This document shows, piece after piece, positions 22,584 through 31,675 of a stretch of 64,000 nt of DNA. Both the position numbers and the translations under genes were made by a program. Every line of letters starts with the position of its first letter. The stretch's first letter is position 1. This DNA is from Pseudomonas cuatrocienegasensis (lineage in GTDB: Bacteria; Pseudomonadota; Gammaproteobacteria; Pseudomonadales; Pseudomonadaceae). Where the stretch lies: positions 124,001 to 188,000 of the forward strand of contig NZ_FOFP01000010.1 of the NCBI RefSeq assembly GCF_900110925.1, read 5' to 3'. The notes beneath the pieces were generated by a model that searched no databases, had not been told where the DNA came from, and was given only the letters and a program-made list of their open reading frames with translations.

Positions 22584-23441
22584 ATGAAGCAACGTCTGTT
22601 CATCATCAGCCAGTACCTGCTGCCCCATCACCTGCTGTCGCGCTTGATCGGTTGCCTGGCCGAGTGCCGTATCGCGTGGATCAAGAATCCGCTGATCAAG
22701 GCGTTTGCCAAGCACTACCAGGTCGACATGAGTGAAGCCCAGGTCGAATCGCTGAGTGCTTACGAGCACTTCAACGCCTTTTTCACCCGCGCCCTCAAGG
22801 AAGGTGCGCGTCCACTGGACAACGCCGCCGACGCCGTTCTCTGCCCCGCCGACGGTGCCATCAGCCAGCTCGGGCGCATCGAGCATGGGCGTATCTTCCA
22901 GGCCAAGGGCCACAGTTTCAGCGTGGTCGAACTGCTCGGCGGCGACAGCGCCCTGGCCGCGCCCTTCATGGGCGGTGAGTTTGCCACCGTGTACCTCTCG
23001 CCCAAGGACTACCACCGTGTGCACATGCCGCTGAGCGGCACCCTGCGCGAGATGGTCTACGTGCCTGGCCGCCTGTTCTCGGTCAACCAGACCACCGCAG
23101 AAAACGTCCCAGAGCTGTTCGCCCGCAATGAGCGCGTGGTCTGCATCTTCGATACCGAGCGTGGCCCCATGGCGGTCGTGCTGGTTGGCGCGATGATCGT
23201 CGCCTCGGTGGAAACCGTCTGGGCCGGCCTGGTCACGCCGCCGGCACGCCAACTCAAGCGGACCCGCTATGACGAAACGGCGCGCGCGCCAGTTGTGCTG
23301 GAAAAAGGCGCCGAACTGGGGCGCTTCAAGCTCGGCTCCACGGCCATCGTGCTGTTTGGCCCCGACCAGGTGCAGTGGGCCGAGAGCCTGGGCGCCAATA
23401 GCGGCGTTCGCATGGGGCAGTGCCTCGGCAGCCGTGTCTGA
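22584..23441 (+). CDS. psd: Phosphatidylserine decarboxylase proenzyme
   Basis: Psd makes phosphatidylethanolamine from phosphatidylserine at the inner membrane. The 285-residue proenzyme self-cleaves at the LGST motif (Gly251-Ser252), leaving a pyruvoyl group on the small alpha chain. PADGAISQLG, SPKDYHRVHMP and FSVN segments are all conserved. The start ATG at 22584 follows AAGGAATGCCCC. It lies 48 nt after rhdA. A hairpin about 10 nt after its stop may end the unit. Confidence 0.97.
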   Translation: MKQRLFIISQYLLPHHLLSRLIGCLAECRIAWIKNPLIKAFAKHYQVDMSEAQVESLSAYEHFNAFFTRALKEGARPLDNAADAVLCPADGAISQLGRIEHGRIFQAKGHSFSVVELLGGDSALAAPFMGGEFATVYLSPKDYHRVHMPLSGTLREMVYVPGRLFSVNQTTAENVPELFARNERVVCIFDTERGPMAVVLVGAMIVASVETVWAGLVTPPARQLKRTRYDETARAPVVLEKGAELGRFKLGSTAIVLFGPDQVQWAESLGANSGVRMGQCLGSRV

Positions 23442-23451
23442 ATAAGTGATA

Positions 23452-23483
23452 TTCGCCGTGGCGCCCCTTGGCGAAACGGCGAA
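23452..23483. terminator. Hairpin downstream of psd
   Basis: TTCGCCGT pairs with ACGGCGAA (8 bp) around an inner CGCC-CCTT-GGCG stem. There is no clear T-tract, so it may be a weak or Rho-assisted terminator in the 168-bp gap before the PilZ-like gene. Confidence 0.45.
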
Positions 23484-23609
23484 GCTGCTGCCACTTATGG
23501 GGGCCGACTGAACCCGGCTTGGCTGCGGTGGTCGACAGATACTGCTAGAGTTCGGGACATTACCGATAATCAAAACCGCCCTGCGCCAGTGCTGGAGCCC
23601 CCGATTTAG

Positions 23610-25412
23610 ATGGATAAACAGAGCCCCTTCTTGCTACTTCGTGTGCCCACACCGACCAAGCAGAGCCTGTCCTTCTGTGAAGCCACCCCGCGCGAATTGA
23701 AGCGCTGGATCGCCGGGTTACCCAAAGCCAATATTGGCGAAACGGCTCGCCAGCTGTACCAGGCACTGGTTGAAATCAATCAGTTGCTGACCCCCTCCGA
23801 CAACCGCCTGCAACTGCTGGAGCTGCTGCGCCCAGAGGTGTATTTCGTCTGCAAACACCTGGAGCGGCACTTTCTCAGCCAGGCCATCGTCCTCGACGAG
23901 CGCCCGCGCAAGGTCGCCAACCTGTGTCAGGCACTGCAGAACCACCTCGCCGTCGGCTACAAGCTGATCATCGCGCGCATGGCTGCGCCGACCGGACGCG
24001 AGCGCAACCAGCTACTCAGCATTGCCCTGCAACGGGCCAGTCACAGCCTGTGTGGGCCACTCATTCGCGCCAGCCAGCTGTACTGCCCAGTTCCCGAAGG
24101 GCTCTGGCTGGAGCTGCATCAGTTGTATCAGATCGCTCAGGACGCCCAGCTGCAGACAGCGATCATTCGCGACCCACTGGCCAAACACACCGAAGGCCTC
24201 AGCGTCGAGCAAACCTACCTGGTTGCCCTGCTGCTGGGCTGCGCACGCTGCAATCAGATGCGTCAAAGCGCAATCGCACGCCTGGCCGAGGTGCTCGAAC
24301 CCTGGAGCGCCCTGGTGCGCCTGCAACCGCGCAAAGCCAGCGCCAGCCTGTTTGCCGTGGCGCCACAGCTCGACGGCCCGCCGCGTTACACCTCGCTGTA
24401 CCAGCCGAGCGAATTGCAGAATGCGCTGGGCATCGACCCCACACCCCTGGTCGACGCGATCAAGGAACACCTGGAGGGCACTGCTAGCCCGCGCCTGCTT
24501 GTGCCCGAAGGTTTCAGCATCGACATGCTCCAGCACCTCAGCGCCGCCTGGGGCGATATTTCCGAGCGGACCTTCCAGCGTACCCAAGGCCAGGGCGGCA
24601 TGACCCTGTGCATTGGCATGAGCGCGCTGCACTTCTACCTGGCAGGCAAAAAACCGTTCAAGGATGTCCTGCAGCTACCGGTCGAGGCGAGCCCGACTGC
24701 AGTCTTCAAGCTACAGACCGGTGCATCGGACATCTGGGCCAACGCCTTCGATGCGCAAAAGCACAATAACTGGGAAAACGGCATGCCCTTCGAGGAAATC
24801 GAATATGCCAAGCCGCCCAGTGGCGATGCCCCTGCCAGTGAAACAAATGGTACAGGCGATAGTTTTCCGACCTTCGAGCTGCCCATCGTCAACCACAGCC
24901 CGGGCGGCTACTGCCTGTCCTGGCCCAAGGATGTCCCCAGCCAATTGCAGGCCGGCGAACTGCTCGGCGTCCAGGATTCCCCCGAACAGGGCTGGAGCGT
25001 CGCCGTCGTGCGCTGGATCCGCCAGGTCCGTGGTGGCGGTACGCAGATGGGCATCGAATTGATCGCCCCCCACGCCCAGGCCTGTGGCTTGCAACTGGTG
25101 CGCAAGGCCGAGCAGAACAGCCAGTACCTGCGCGCCCTACTGCTGCCGGAAATCAGCGCCATCTCGCGCCCGGCCACAGTGATCACGCCGCGCCTGCCAT
25201 TTCAGGAAGGCAACAAGGTGATGATCAATATCCGCGGCGTCGAACGCCGCGCCGTACTCAGCTCGCGACAGACCAGTACGGGCAGTTTCAGCCAATTCGA
25301 ATACCGCAGCGTCGAGCAGAATACGCTCGATGAGCGGGCACCCGTCACACCTGCGGGAACCCACGTGCCAGGCGGGGAGGAAGACTTTGACTCACTCTGG
25401 AAGTCGCTGTAG
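23610..25412 (+). CDS. Conserved protein with degenerate C-terminal PilZ-like domain
   Basis: The first 400 of 600 residues are helical and unrecognised. Residues about 415-500 look like a PilZ barrel: the N-x-S-x-x-G loop appears as NHSPGG near 427 and the terminal MGIEL strand near 478. The RxxxR motif that clamps c-di-GMP is not seen upstream, so binding is doubtful. The gene directly precedes fimX (62 nt), which suggests a link with c-di-GMP or type IV pilus function. The name sometimes attached to such proteins, molecular chaperone, is not supported by anything I see. Confidence 0.6.
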   Translation: MDKQSPFLLLRVPTPTKQSLSFCEATPRELKRWIAGLPKANIGETARQLYQALVEINQLLTPSDNRLQLLELLRPEVYFVCKHLERHFLSQAIVLDERPRKVANLCQALQNHLAVGYKLIIARMAAPTGRERNQLLSIALQRASHSLCGPLIRASQLYCPVPEGLWLELHQLYQIAQDAQLQTAIIRDPLAKHTEGLSVEQTYLVALLLGCARCNQMRQSAIARLAEVLEPWSALVRLQPRKASASLFAVAPQLDGPPRYTSLYQPSELQNALGIDPTPLVDAIKEHLEGTASPRLLVPEGFSIDMLQHLSAAWGDISERTFQRTQGQGGMTLCIGMSALHFYLAGKKPFKDVLQLPVEASPTAVFKLQTGASDIWANAFDAQKHNNWENGMPFEEIEYAKPPSGDAPASETNGTGDSFPTFELPIVNHSPGGYCLSWPKDVPSQLQAGELLGVQDSPEQGWSVAVVRWIRQVRGGGTQMGIELIAPHAQACGLQLVRKAEQNSQYLRALLLPEISAISRPATVITPRLPFQEGNKVMINIRGVERRAVLSSRQTSTGSFSQFEYRSVEQNTLDERAPVTPAGTHVPGGEEDFDSLWKSL

Positions 25413-25474
25413 ATTCCTGGCTCAGCATATTTCGCCGCCGCTTCGCGCCTGCTTGGCGCAGACCTGATCCCGCC

Positions 25475-27544
25475 ATGGCCATCGAGAAAAAAACCATAAG
25501 GCTCCTGCTACTCGAGGACTCGCAAAACGAGGCCGAGCGTATCGTAAGCCTGTTTCGCAATGCCGGTAACGCGACGCGCGTGCACCGCCTGACCTCCAGT
25601 GACGACCTTGCCCAGGCCTTCCAGCAAAGCTGGGACTTGCTGATCTGCGCGCCCAGCAGCGAAGCGCTCGAACCAGGCGAAGCGATCAATGCGATCCGCC
25701 GCCAGGCCAAGGATATTCCGGTCATCCAACTGCTGGCCGACAATGACTCCGACAGCATCACCGACGCCCTGATGCTTGGCGCTCAGGACGCGCTGCCCCA
25801 GGGCGAAGACGAGCGCCTGGTGCTGGTGGCCAAACGTGAGCTGGCCAATCTGGAAGAGCGCCGTGCCCGGCGGATGGCCGAAGTGGCCCTGCGTGAGGCG
25901 GAAAAACGCTGCCAGTTGCTGCTGGAAAGCTCGGTCGATGCAATCACCTATGTGCACGACGGCATGCATATCTACGCCAACCGTGCCTACCTGGAGCTGT
26001 TCGCCTACGAAGATGCCGAAGAGCTCGAAGGCATGCCGATGATCGACCTGATCGGCGGCAGCGACCAGAGCAGCTTCAAGGACTTTCTGAAGAACTACCA
26101 GAATGCCGACGGCAGCGCCGAACTGACCTGCAGCGGGGTCAAGGCCGACGGCCAGACCTTCCAGGCGCGCATGAGCTTTTCCCCGGCCACTTACGATGGC
26201 GAACCCTGCACCCAGGTGGTGATCCGCGCCGAAGGCTCGAATGCCGAGCTGGAAGAAAAGCTGCGCGAGATCAGCAGCCAGGATCTGGTCACCGGCCTGT
26301 ACAACCGCATCTACTTCCTCGAGTTGATGGACAGTGCCGCCGAGCGCGCCGTGAGTCACGGCCAGCCAGCCAGCCTCGCCTATATCCGCGTCGATCGCTA
26401 TGCCCCGCTGCTCGCCGAAGTCGGGCTGGCCGGCATCGATTTGCTGCTCACCGACCTGGCCAACCTGCTGCGCGCACACTTCCCGGACGATGCCCAACTG
26501 GCCCGTTTTGGCGATGATGTGTTTGCCGTCCTGCAACCCGGCAAAACCCCCGAGCAGTGCCAAGACATCCTGAAGGCCCTGCTGCGCAAGATCGAAGCTC
26601 ACCTGTTCGACGTCAGCGGCCGTACGGCCCAGACCACGCTGTCGATCGGTGTTGCTGGGGTTAACGAGAAGACACCCAAGGCCCAGGAAGTCGTTGATCG
26701 CGCCCACCGCTGCGCCGACGAACTGAGCGAAGGCAACACCCTCAAACTGTTCAACCCGGCCGACGAACTGGCGGCCGCGGCCAACCGTGGCAACGTCATT
26801 GCCATGGTCCAACAGGCCCTGGAGCACAACAGCTTCCGCCTGCTGTTTCAGCCGATCATCAGCTTGCGCGGTGACAACTTCGAGCACTACGAGGTGCTCC
26901 TGCGCCTGCTCAGCCCCCAGGGTGAAGAAGTACCGCCACCGGACTTCCTCAATGCGGCCAAAGAAGCCGGTCTAGGCGAGAAAATCGATCGTTGGGTGAT
27001 CCTCAACTCGATCAAGCTACTCGCTGATCACCGCAGCAAAGGCCACAACACGCGCCTGTTTGTGCACCTGTCCAGCGCCAGCCTGCAAGATCAGACCCTG
27101 CTGCCCTGGCTCAGCGTGGCCCTCAAGGCCGCGCGCCTGCCCTCAGATTCGCTGGTCTTCCAGTTCAGCGAACCGGATGCGATCGCCTACCTCAAGCAGG
27201 CCAAGCATGTGACCCAGGGCCTGGCCGAACTGCATTGCAAGGTCGCCCTGAGCCAGTTCGGCTGCTCGCTGAACCCGTTCAACACGCTCAAGCACCTGCA
27301 GGTCGATTTTGTGAAGGTCGACGGCTCGTTCTCCCAGGACCTGAGCATCCCCGACAATCAGGAAGCCCTGAAGACCCTGCTGGCCAGCCTGCATGCCCAG
27401 GCCAAGCTGACCATCGTGCCCTATGTCGAGAGCGCCAGCGTGCTGGCCACACTCTGGCAGGCCGGGGTCAACTACATCCAGGGTTACTACCTGCAAGGCC
27501 CCAGCCAGTCGATGAACTACGACTTCTCCGCCGACGACGAATAA
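25475..27544 (+). CDS. fimX: c-di-GMP receptor FimX (REC-PAS-GGDEF-EAL)
   Basis: FimX controls type IV pilus assembly and twitching in response to c-di-GMP. The 689-residue order is receiver-like (about 8-130), PAS (about 140-250), GGDEF (about 265-425) and EAL (about 445-685). Both enzymatic motifs are degenerate: GDDVF (in RFGDDVFAV, near 343) replaces GGDEF, and EVL (near 471) replaces EAL. This matches the known non-catalytic FimX, in which the EAL domain only binds c-di-GMP. It converges on serB and follows the PilZ-like gene. Confidence 0.95.
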   Translation: MAIEKKTIRLLLLEDSQNEAERIVSLFRNAGNATRVHRLTSSDDLAQAFQQSWDLLICAPSSEALEPGEAINAIRRQAKDIPVIQLLADNDSDSITDALMLGAQDALPQGEDERLVLVAKRELANLEERRARRMAEVALREAEKRCQLLLESSVDAITYVHDGMHIYANRAYLELFAYEDAEELEGMPMIDLIGGSDQSSFKDFLKNYQNADGSAELTCSGVKADGQTFQARMSFSPATYDGEPCTQVVIRAEGSNAELEEKLREISSQDLVTGLYNRIYFLELMDSAAERAVSHGQPASLAYIRVDRYAPLLAEVGLAGIDLLLTDLANLLRAHFPDDAQLARFGDDVFAVLQPGKTPEQCQDILKALLRKIEAHLFDVSGRTAQTTLSIGVAGVNEKTPKAQEVVDRAHRCADELSEGNTLKLFNPADELAAAANRGNVIAMVQQALEHNSFRLLFQPIISLRGDNFEHYEVLLRLLSPQGEEVPPPDFLNAAKEAGLGEKIDRWVILNSIKLLADHRSKGHNTRLFVHLSSASLQDQTLLPWLSVALKAARLPSDSLVFQFSEPDAIAYLKQAKHVTQGLAELHCKVALSQFGCSLNPFNTLKHLQVDFVKVDGSFSQDLSIPDNQEALKTLLASLHAQAKLTIVPYVESASVLATLWQAGVNYIQGYYLQGPSQSMNYDFSADDE

Positions 27545-27550
27545 GCCTGC

Positions 27551-27568
27551 GGCCACCGCAAGGTGGCC
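27551..27568. terminator. GCAA-tetraloop hairpin between convergent fimX and serB
   Basis: GGCCACC-GCAA-GGTGGCC is a perfect 7-bp stem in the 32-bp gap between the two stop codons. It has a stable GNRA loop but no T-tract. Confidence 0.5.
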
Positions 27569-27576
27569 TGCGCGAC

Positions 27577-28791
27577 TCACTCCAGACTGTCGCGATCGCG
27601 AAACCCGAGCAGATAGAGAATGCCATCCAGGCCAAGGGTCGAGATCGCCTGTTTGGCCGATTGCTTGACCAGCGGTTTGGCGCGGAAGGCCACACCCAGC
27701 CCGGCGATGGCCAGCATCGGCAGATCATTCGCGCCGTCGCCCACGGCGATGGTCTGCTCCAGGCGCAAACCTTCCTTGGCTGCCAACTCACGCAGCAAGT
27801 CGGCCTTGCGCTGGGCATCGACAATCGGCTCAACGGCAATGCCCGTCACCTGGCCATCGACAATCTGCAGCTCGTTGGCAAACACATAGTCGATCCCCAG
27901 CTTGGCTTGCAGCTGCTTGGCGAAATAGGTGAACCCCCCCGAGAGGATCGCCGTCTTGTAGCCCAGCCGCTTGAGTTCGGCGAACAGGGTTTCGGCGCCT
28001 TCGGTCAGGCGCAGCGAGGCGCCGATGTCTTCGAGGACGGTTTCCGGCAGGCCCTTGAGCAACGCCAGGCGTTCACGAAAGCTGGCGGCAAAGTCCAGCT
28101 CACCACGCATCGCCCGCTCGGTAATCGCCGATACCTGCTCACCCACGCCGGCGGCCTTGGCCAGCTCGTCGATGACCTCGGCTTCGATCAGCGTCGAATC
28201 CATGTCGAATACCGCCAGGCGCCGGTTGCGGCGGAACAGCGAGTCGCGCTGAAAGGCGATATCGACATTCAGAGCCTGGGCCACGCTGAGGAACTCGGCG
28301 CGCAACGCCGCCGGGTCCTGCGGCTCGCCACGCACGGAGAACTCGATGCACCCCTTGCCCTGATCCAGTGGCGTGTCCAGCGGCATGCGTCCGGACAGTC
28401 GGTCGATATGATCGATATTCAGGTCATAGCGCGCGGTGATCGCACTGACGCGCTGCAACTGCTCGGCAGTGACCTTGCGCGTGAGCAGCGTGACGATATG
28501 CCGAGCCTTGCCCTGGCCGGCCACCCACTGCTGATAGTCCGCTTCGGTCACCGGGGTGAAACGCACCTGCTGGTCCAGCTTGTAGGCGGTGAACAGCACA
28601 TCCTTGAGTACCGAAGATGCCTGCTCGGTACCGGGAATTTCCACCAGGATGCCAAACGACAGGGTGTCGTGAATCACCGCCTGGCCGATGTCGAGGATGG
28701 TTACCCCGCCGCTGGCCAGAACGCCGGTGATAGCCGCAGTGAGGCCGGGGCGGTCCTCACCGGTGATGTTGATCAGGACGATTTCGCGCAA
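27577..28791 (-). CDS. serB: Phosphoserine phosphatase SerB
   Basis: SerB makes L-serine from phosphoserine. The 404-residue protein has two N-terminal ACT-like domains (about 1-170) and a HAD domain with the nucleophile motif FDMDSTLI near 194, the SGGFTYF motif II and GDGANDLPML motif IV. I set the start at the TTG at 28791, because GGAGGG lies 6 nt upstream and the family begins REIVLINITGEDRPG. The longer frame to 28875 has no homology. It is divergent from the YtjB-like gene, as in other gamma-proteobacteria. Confidence 0.95.
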   Translation of the reverse strand: MREIVLINITGEDRPGLTAAITGVLASGGVTILDIGQAVIHDTLSFGILVEIPGTEQASSVLKDVLFTAYKLDQQVRFTPVTEADYQQWVAGQGKARHIVTLLTRKVTAEQLQRVSAITARYDLNIDHIDRLSGRMPLDTPLDQGKGCIEFSVRGEPQDPAALRAEFLSVAQALNVDIAFQRDSLFRRNRRLAVFDMDSTLIEAEVIDELAKAAGVGEQVSAITERAMRGELDFAASFRERLALLKGLPETVLEDIGASLRLTEGAETLFAELKRLGYKTAILSGGFTYFAKQLQAKLGIDYVFANELQIVDGQVTGIAVEPIVDAQRKADLLRELAAKEGLRLEQTIAVGDGANDLPMLAIAGLGVAFRAKPLVKQSAKQAISTLGLDGILYLLGFRDRDSLE

Positions 28792-28797
28792 GGCGCA

Positions 28798-28803
28798 CCC
28801 TCC
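28798..28803 (-). promoter_or_regulatory. Ribosome binding site deciding the TTG start of serB
   Basis: GGAGGG on the minus strand lies 6 nt before the TTG at 28791, the point where family similarity begins. Confidence 0.75.
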
Positions 28804-28905
28804 GGGGCAGTGATGAACGGTCAAGGTGCAGCGTATACGCGCCCGGACCAGAGAAAAGGCGCACATTCTACCCATATTCCCCGCTGTACGGGCATGCGCA
28901 GCGCT

Positions 28906-28933
28906 TTGCCCTGTGCGGGTCGGTCGTTATACT
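28906..28933 (+). promoter_or_regulatory. Sigma-70-like promoter for the YtjB-like gene
   Basis: TTGCCC (28906-28911) and TATACT (28928-28933) are separated by 16 nt, placing a start site near 28940, about 28 nt before the GTG start. This is prediction only. Confidence 0.45.
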
Positions 28934-28967
28934 GCGCGGCACTTTCAGTCGATAAGAGCCGAGCTCT

Positions 28968-30485
28968 GTGAACCGGCCCGCCCCCGTAAAACCCGATAAT
29001 TTCTTCCTCCTGCTGTTCAACGCCCTGCGTCAGCGTCGCGTCCCCCTGGCCCTGCGTATCGCCAGCCACAGTTTGCTGCTGGTAGCCCTGGCTCTGCTGA
29101 TCTACGCCTGGGTCATCGGCATGCAGTTCAAGCATGCGATGCAGCAACAGGCCGAAGCCCTGGGCACCAGCCTGATCACCCAGACCGCGACCTCAGCCAC
29201 CGAACTGCTGGTGTCCAACGACATCCTCAGCCTCAACGTGCTGCTCAATAACCTGGTGAAAAACCCGCTGGTCGCCCATGCGGCGATCTACAGCGTGGAC
29301 AACCGCATCCTCGCCGAGGCCGGCAGCCGGCCAAGCAAGAACATGCTGGGGGAAACCGACGGCCTGTATTCGACCCCGATCACCTTCCAGGAAGTGATCG
29401 CCGGGCAGTTGCGCATCAGCCTGGACATGCAGCAGTTCGAACAGCCCATGACCATCAGCCTGCAGAGCATGGGCATTCTCAGCCTGATTCTGCTGGCGCT
29501 GACCCTGTCGCTGAGCCTGCGCCTGGGCCGCCACATCTCGACGCCACTGCTGCAGCTGCGGGTATGGCTGCGCGACCCGGATGACCCCGCCCCAGGCGCC
29601 GGACGCCAGGATGAGATCGGCGATCTGGCGCGCCAACTGCAGGCGCGCCTGGTGCCGGAGAAGCCGGAGGTCGAATACGAAGAAGAGCCAGAGGTCTTCC
29701 TCGATGACGACGCCCTGCACCCCCATGACGACGATGACTACGCGGAGGACGAGGCCTTTCAGGTGCGCGACCTGCGTGACGCCAGCTTCGACGACGGCCC
29801 GACCTTCGCAGACGAACGCCCTCATCGCCAGGCGGCAATAACGCCAGACGACGATCCCTTCGCCGACCTGCAGGACCACAGGTTCCACGCCCCACCAGTT
29901 GCCGCGCCAGCAGCGCCTCAGCCCAGCGCCGTCCTGGCGATTCAATTGGGCGCCCAGGAGCAACTGCGCCGCTTGCCGCGTGCCCGCCTGATGGACTTGC
30001 TGGAGCGCTACCGCGACTGCCTCAACCAGGCCGCCGAACTGTATCAGGGCGAACTGCACACACTCAGCGATGGCAGCAGCCTGATGCTGTTCCACCGCCA
30101 GGACAGCGGCGAAGACTACCTGACCCACGCCATCTGCTGTGGCGAGCTGATGCGCGCCCTGGGCCATGCCCTGCAGATCGAAGTGGCCGACAGCGGCATT
30201 ACCCTGCAGCTGCAACTCGGCCTGACCCAGGGCGAAGGCCTGGCGCAGATGAGCCAGGGCGACCTGCTACTTAGTGATACCGCACAAAGCGCCCTGGCCC
30301 TGTCGCAGCACAGCCGCAACCTGCTGCTGCTAGAGCGGCAGATTGGTGACGACCCGCTGGTGCGTGAGCATGCGCGGATTCGCGCCATCGCCAGCCCCGA
30401 GGGCGCCTGCTGCGTCGAGCGTCTGCTTGAGCCTTACCCGGCGCTGCTGGAGCGCCAGCTGGCGCGTATGCACGAGCACCTGTAG
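28968..30485 (+). CDS. YtjB/Smp-like (AhpA-type) membrane protein with cyclase-like C-terminal domain
   Basis: The 505-residue protein begins at a GTG (28968) and has two membrane helices (about 33-52 and 165-185) enclosing a periplasmic sensor loop, then a HAMP-like stretch. An Asp/Glu-rich linker covers about 235-265. The C-terminal third (about 320-500) resembles class III nucleotide cyclases: LLERYRDCLNQAAELYQGEL, then TLSDGSSLMLF near 365 and LQLGLTQGEGL near 420. The first metal-binding Asp is missing, so catalysis is unlikely. Divergence from serB is the same as for E. coli smp (ytjB). Confidence 0.72.
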   Translation: MNRPAPVKPDNFFLLLFNALRQRRVPLALRIASHSLLLVALALLIYAWVIGMQFKHAMQQQAEALGTSLITQTATSATELLVSNDILSLNVLLNNLVKNPLVAHAAIYSVDNRILAEAGSRPSKNMLGETDGLYSTPITFQEVIAGQLRISLDMQQFEQPMTISLQSMGILSLILLALTLSLSLRLGRHISTPLLQLRVWLRDPDDPAPGAGRQDEIGDLARQLQARLVPEKPEVEYEEEPEVFLDDDALHPHDDDDYAEDEAFQVRDLRDASFDDGPTFADERPHRQAAITPDDDPFADLQDHRFHAPPVAAPAAPQPSAVLAIQLGAQEQLRRLPRARLMDLLERYRDCLNQAAELYQGELHTLSDGSSLMLFHRQDSGEDYLTHAICCGELMRALGHALQIEVADSGITLQLQLGLTQGEGLAQMSQGDLLLSDTAQSALALSQHSRNLLLLERQIGDDPLVREHARIRAIASPEGACCVERLLEPYPALLERQLARMHEHL

Positions 30486-30587
30486 CGCAGCTAAAACACG
30501 CTAAGGGCTCAAGCAAAAGTCTATGCCCCAAAACCATGTTGCAGCCCGTGCAAGCCATAACGCAGCGCCCGCGTGAGCCGCCAACAT

Positions 30588-30613
30588 GTGTAGGAGCCCC
30601 GCCTCGGGGCGAA
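30588..30613. repeat. REP-like palindromic sequence
   Basis: TGTAGGAGCCCCGCCTCGGGGCGAA has the GTAGGAGC head and central palindrome (GCCCCG/CGGGGC) of Pseudomonas repetitive extragenic palindromes. Single copy here. Confidence 0.6.
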
Positions 30614-30703
30614 TCGCTTGCAGCCATTCAGTGACTTCGGCGTGGCCTATGGTATTCACAAAAGCAGTGCCGCCGCGCGACACATATAGGGACATAGCCA
30701 AAC

Positions 30704-30738
30704 AAAAAGCCGCGCCCCAATAAGGGTCGCGGCTTTTT
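30704..30738. terminator. Bidirectional intrinsic terminator
   Basis: AAAAAGCCGCG and CGCGGCTTTTTT form the stem, with an additional CCC/GGG pairing inside the loop. It lies between the convergent YtjB-like and PqiC-like genes and can serve both. Confidence 0.85.
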
Positions 30739-30787
30739 TCGTTACCGGATAGTGAGTCTCGCCATGCGGCGCGTTAAAGCGACGTAA

Positions 30788-31492
30788 TCAGAAGCGAAAA
30801 ACCTCTGCATCGATACGAATCGGCTCAGCCACGGGCATGCGCGGAGGGGCTTCAGGCTTGGCAGGTGTCGCTGGCGCCTTTTTACGCGCCGCGTCTGCCT
30901 GGGCCACGCTCTCTGCCTTGTCAGCGCTACGCACTGCAGAGGCCAACTGAGTAACGAGCTTCTGCATGACCCGGCTCTGCGCCTGCACCTGATCCGCCAA
31001 CCCACCCTGATGAGGTTCCTCCAGGCGAATCAGACGGCCATTGAGCAGCTTGCCGTCCTTGCTCAGCAGGCTCCATTGCGCCTCAAGCACAGCCGGGCGG
31101 CTGGGCCCGGAATCCAGGCGGCTGATCGCCAGTTTGATCTGCACCTGGGGCACAAAACCCGGCGCGGCCGGCGCCAGCACCAGGCGTTGGGTGTCCAGTT
31201 GCGCGGCCAGTTGCCGCAGCAGTTGCTGATCGATGTCCGCTGCCAGGCTACCTGCCCAACGCCCGCCGGTAGCGGTGGTCAGGCTGCCATCTTCCTGGCG
31301 CTGCAGCAGAGCTTCACGCTGCAGGTAGTCGGCGATGGATATTGGGCCGAGCAAGACCGCAATGCCTTCCTCGTTAACCGGCGCATGAGCCGGACCTGCA
31401 TCGAGCTGGTACAGCGGCACTGGCGCATTGCTTACGCAGGCGCTCAGCACGGTGGCCAGCAGCAGGCCCAGGGGTAGACGTACGACGTTCAT
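30788..31492 (-). CDS. PqiC/YmbA-family lipoprotein
   Basis: The 234-residue protein has a lipoprotein signal peptide with lipobox LSAC at about residues 17-20, so it should be anchored in the outer membrane. The body matches the ABC-type transport auxiliary lipoprotein pattern (LYQLDAGPA start, ISIADYLQR, RWAGSLAADIDQQLLRQLA). In E. coli, PqiC helps PqiAB span the periplasm for lipid movement; no PqiAB or MCE gene is nearby here. The C-terminal tail (about 195-234) is Ala/Pro/Lys-rich and low in complexity. ATG at 31492 chosen over an upstream GTG. parC lies 183 nt upstream on the same strand. Confidence 0.8.
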   Translation of the reverse strand: MNVVRLPLGLLLATVLSACVSNAPVPLYQLDAGPAHAPVNEEGIAVLLGPISIADYLQREALLQRQEDGSLTTATGGRWAGSLAADIDQQLLRQLAAQLDTQRLVLAPAAPGFVPQVQIKLAISRLDSGPSRPAVLEAQWSLLSKDGKLLNGRLIRLEEPHQGGLADQVQAQSRVMQKLVTQLASAVRSADKAESVAQADAARKKAPATPAKPEAPPRMPVAEPIRIDAEVFRF

Positions 31493-31675
31493 CACTCTCT
31501 TCCGGCCGGCGAACAGGGCCGGCAGTCAAAATCGGGTTGGCAGGCCAGCGGCTGGGGCATGACGCCGAGCGCGGTCCTGCTCATGGCGCCCGCTATCGGT
31601 ACGCCACAAGACGGTATCATCCTTGAAACTGCGCCATGACTCCAGCGCCGCCCGCACAAAGGCCCTAAGAGAATC

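Larger units (their letters stand above)
30486..30787. other. 302-bp intergenic region
   Basis: The gap between the convergent YtjB-like and PqiC-like genes contains a REP-like palindrome (30588-30613) and a terminator (30704-30738). I see no gene in it. Confidence 0.7.
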
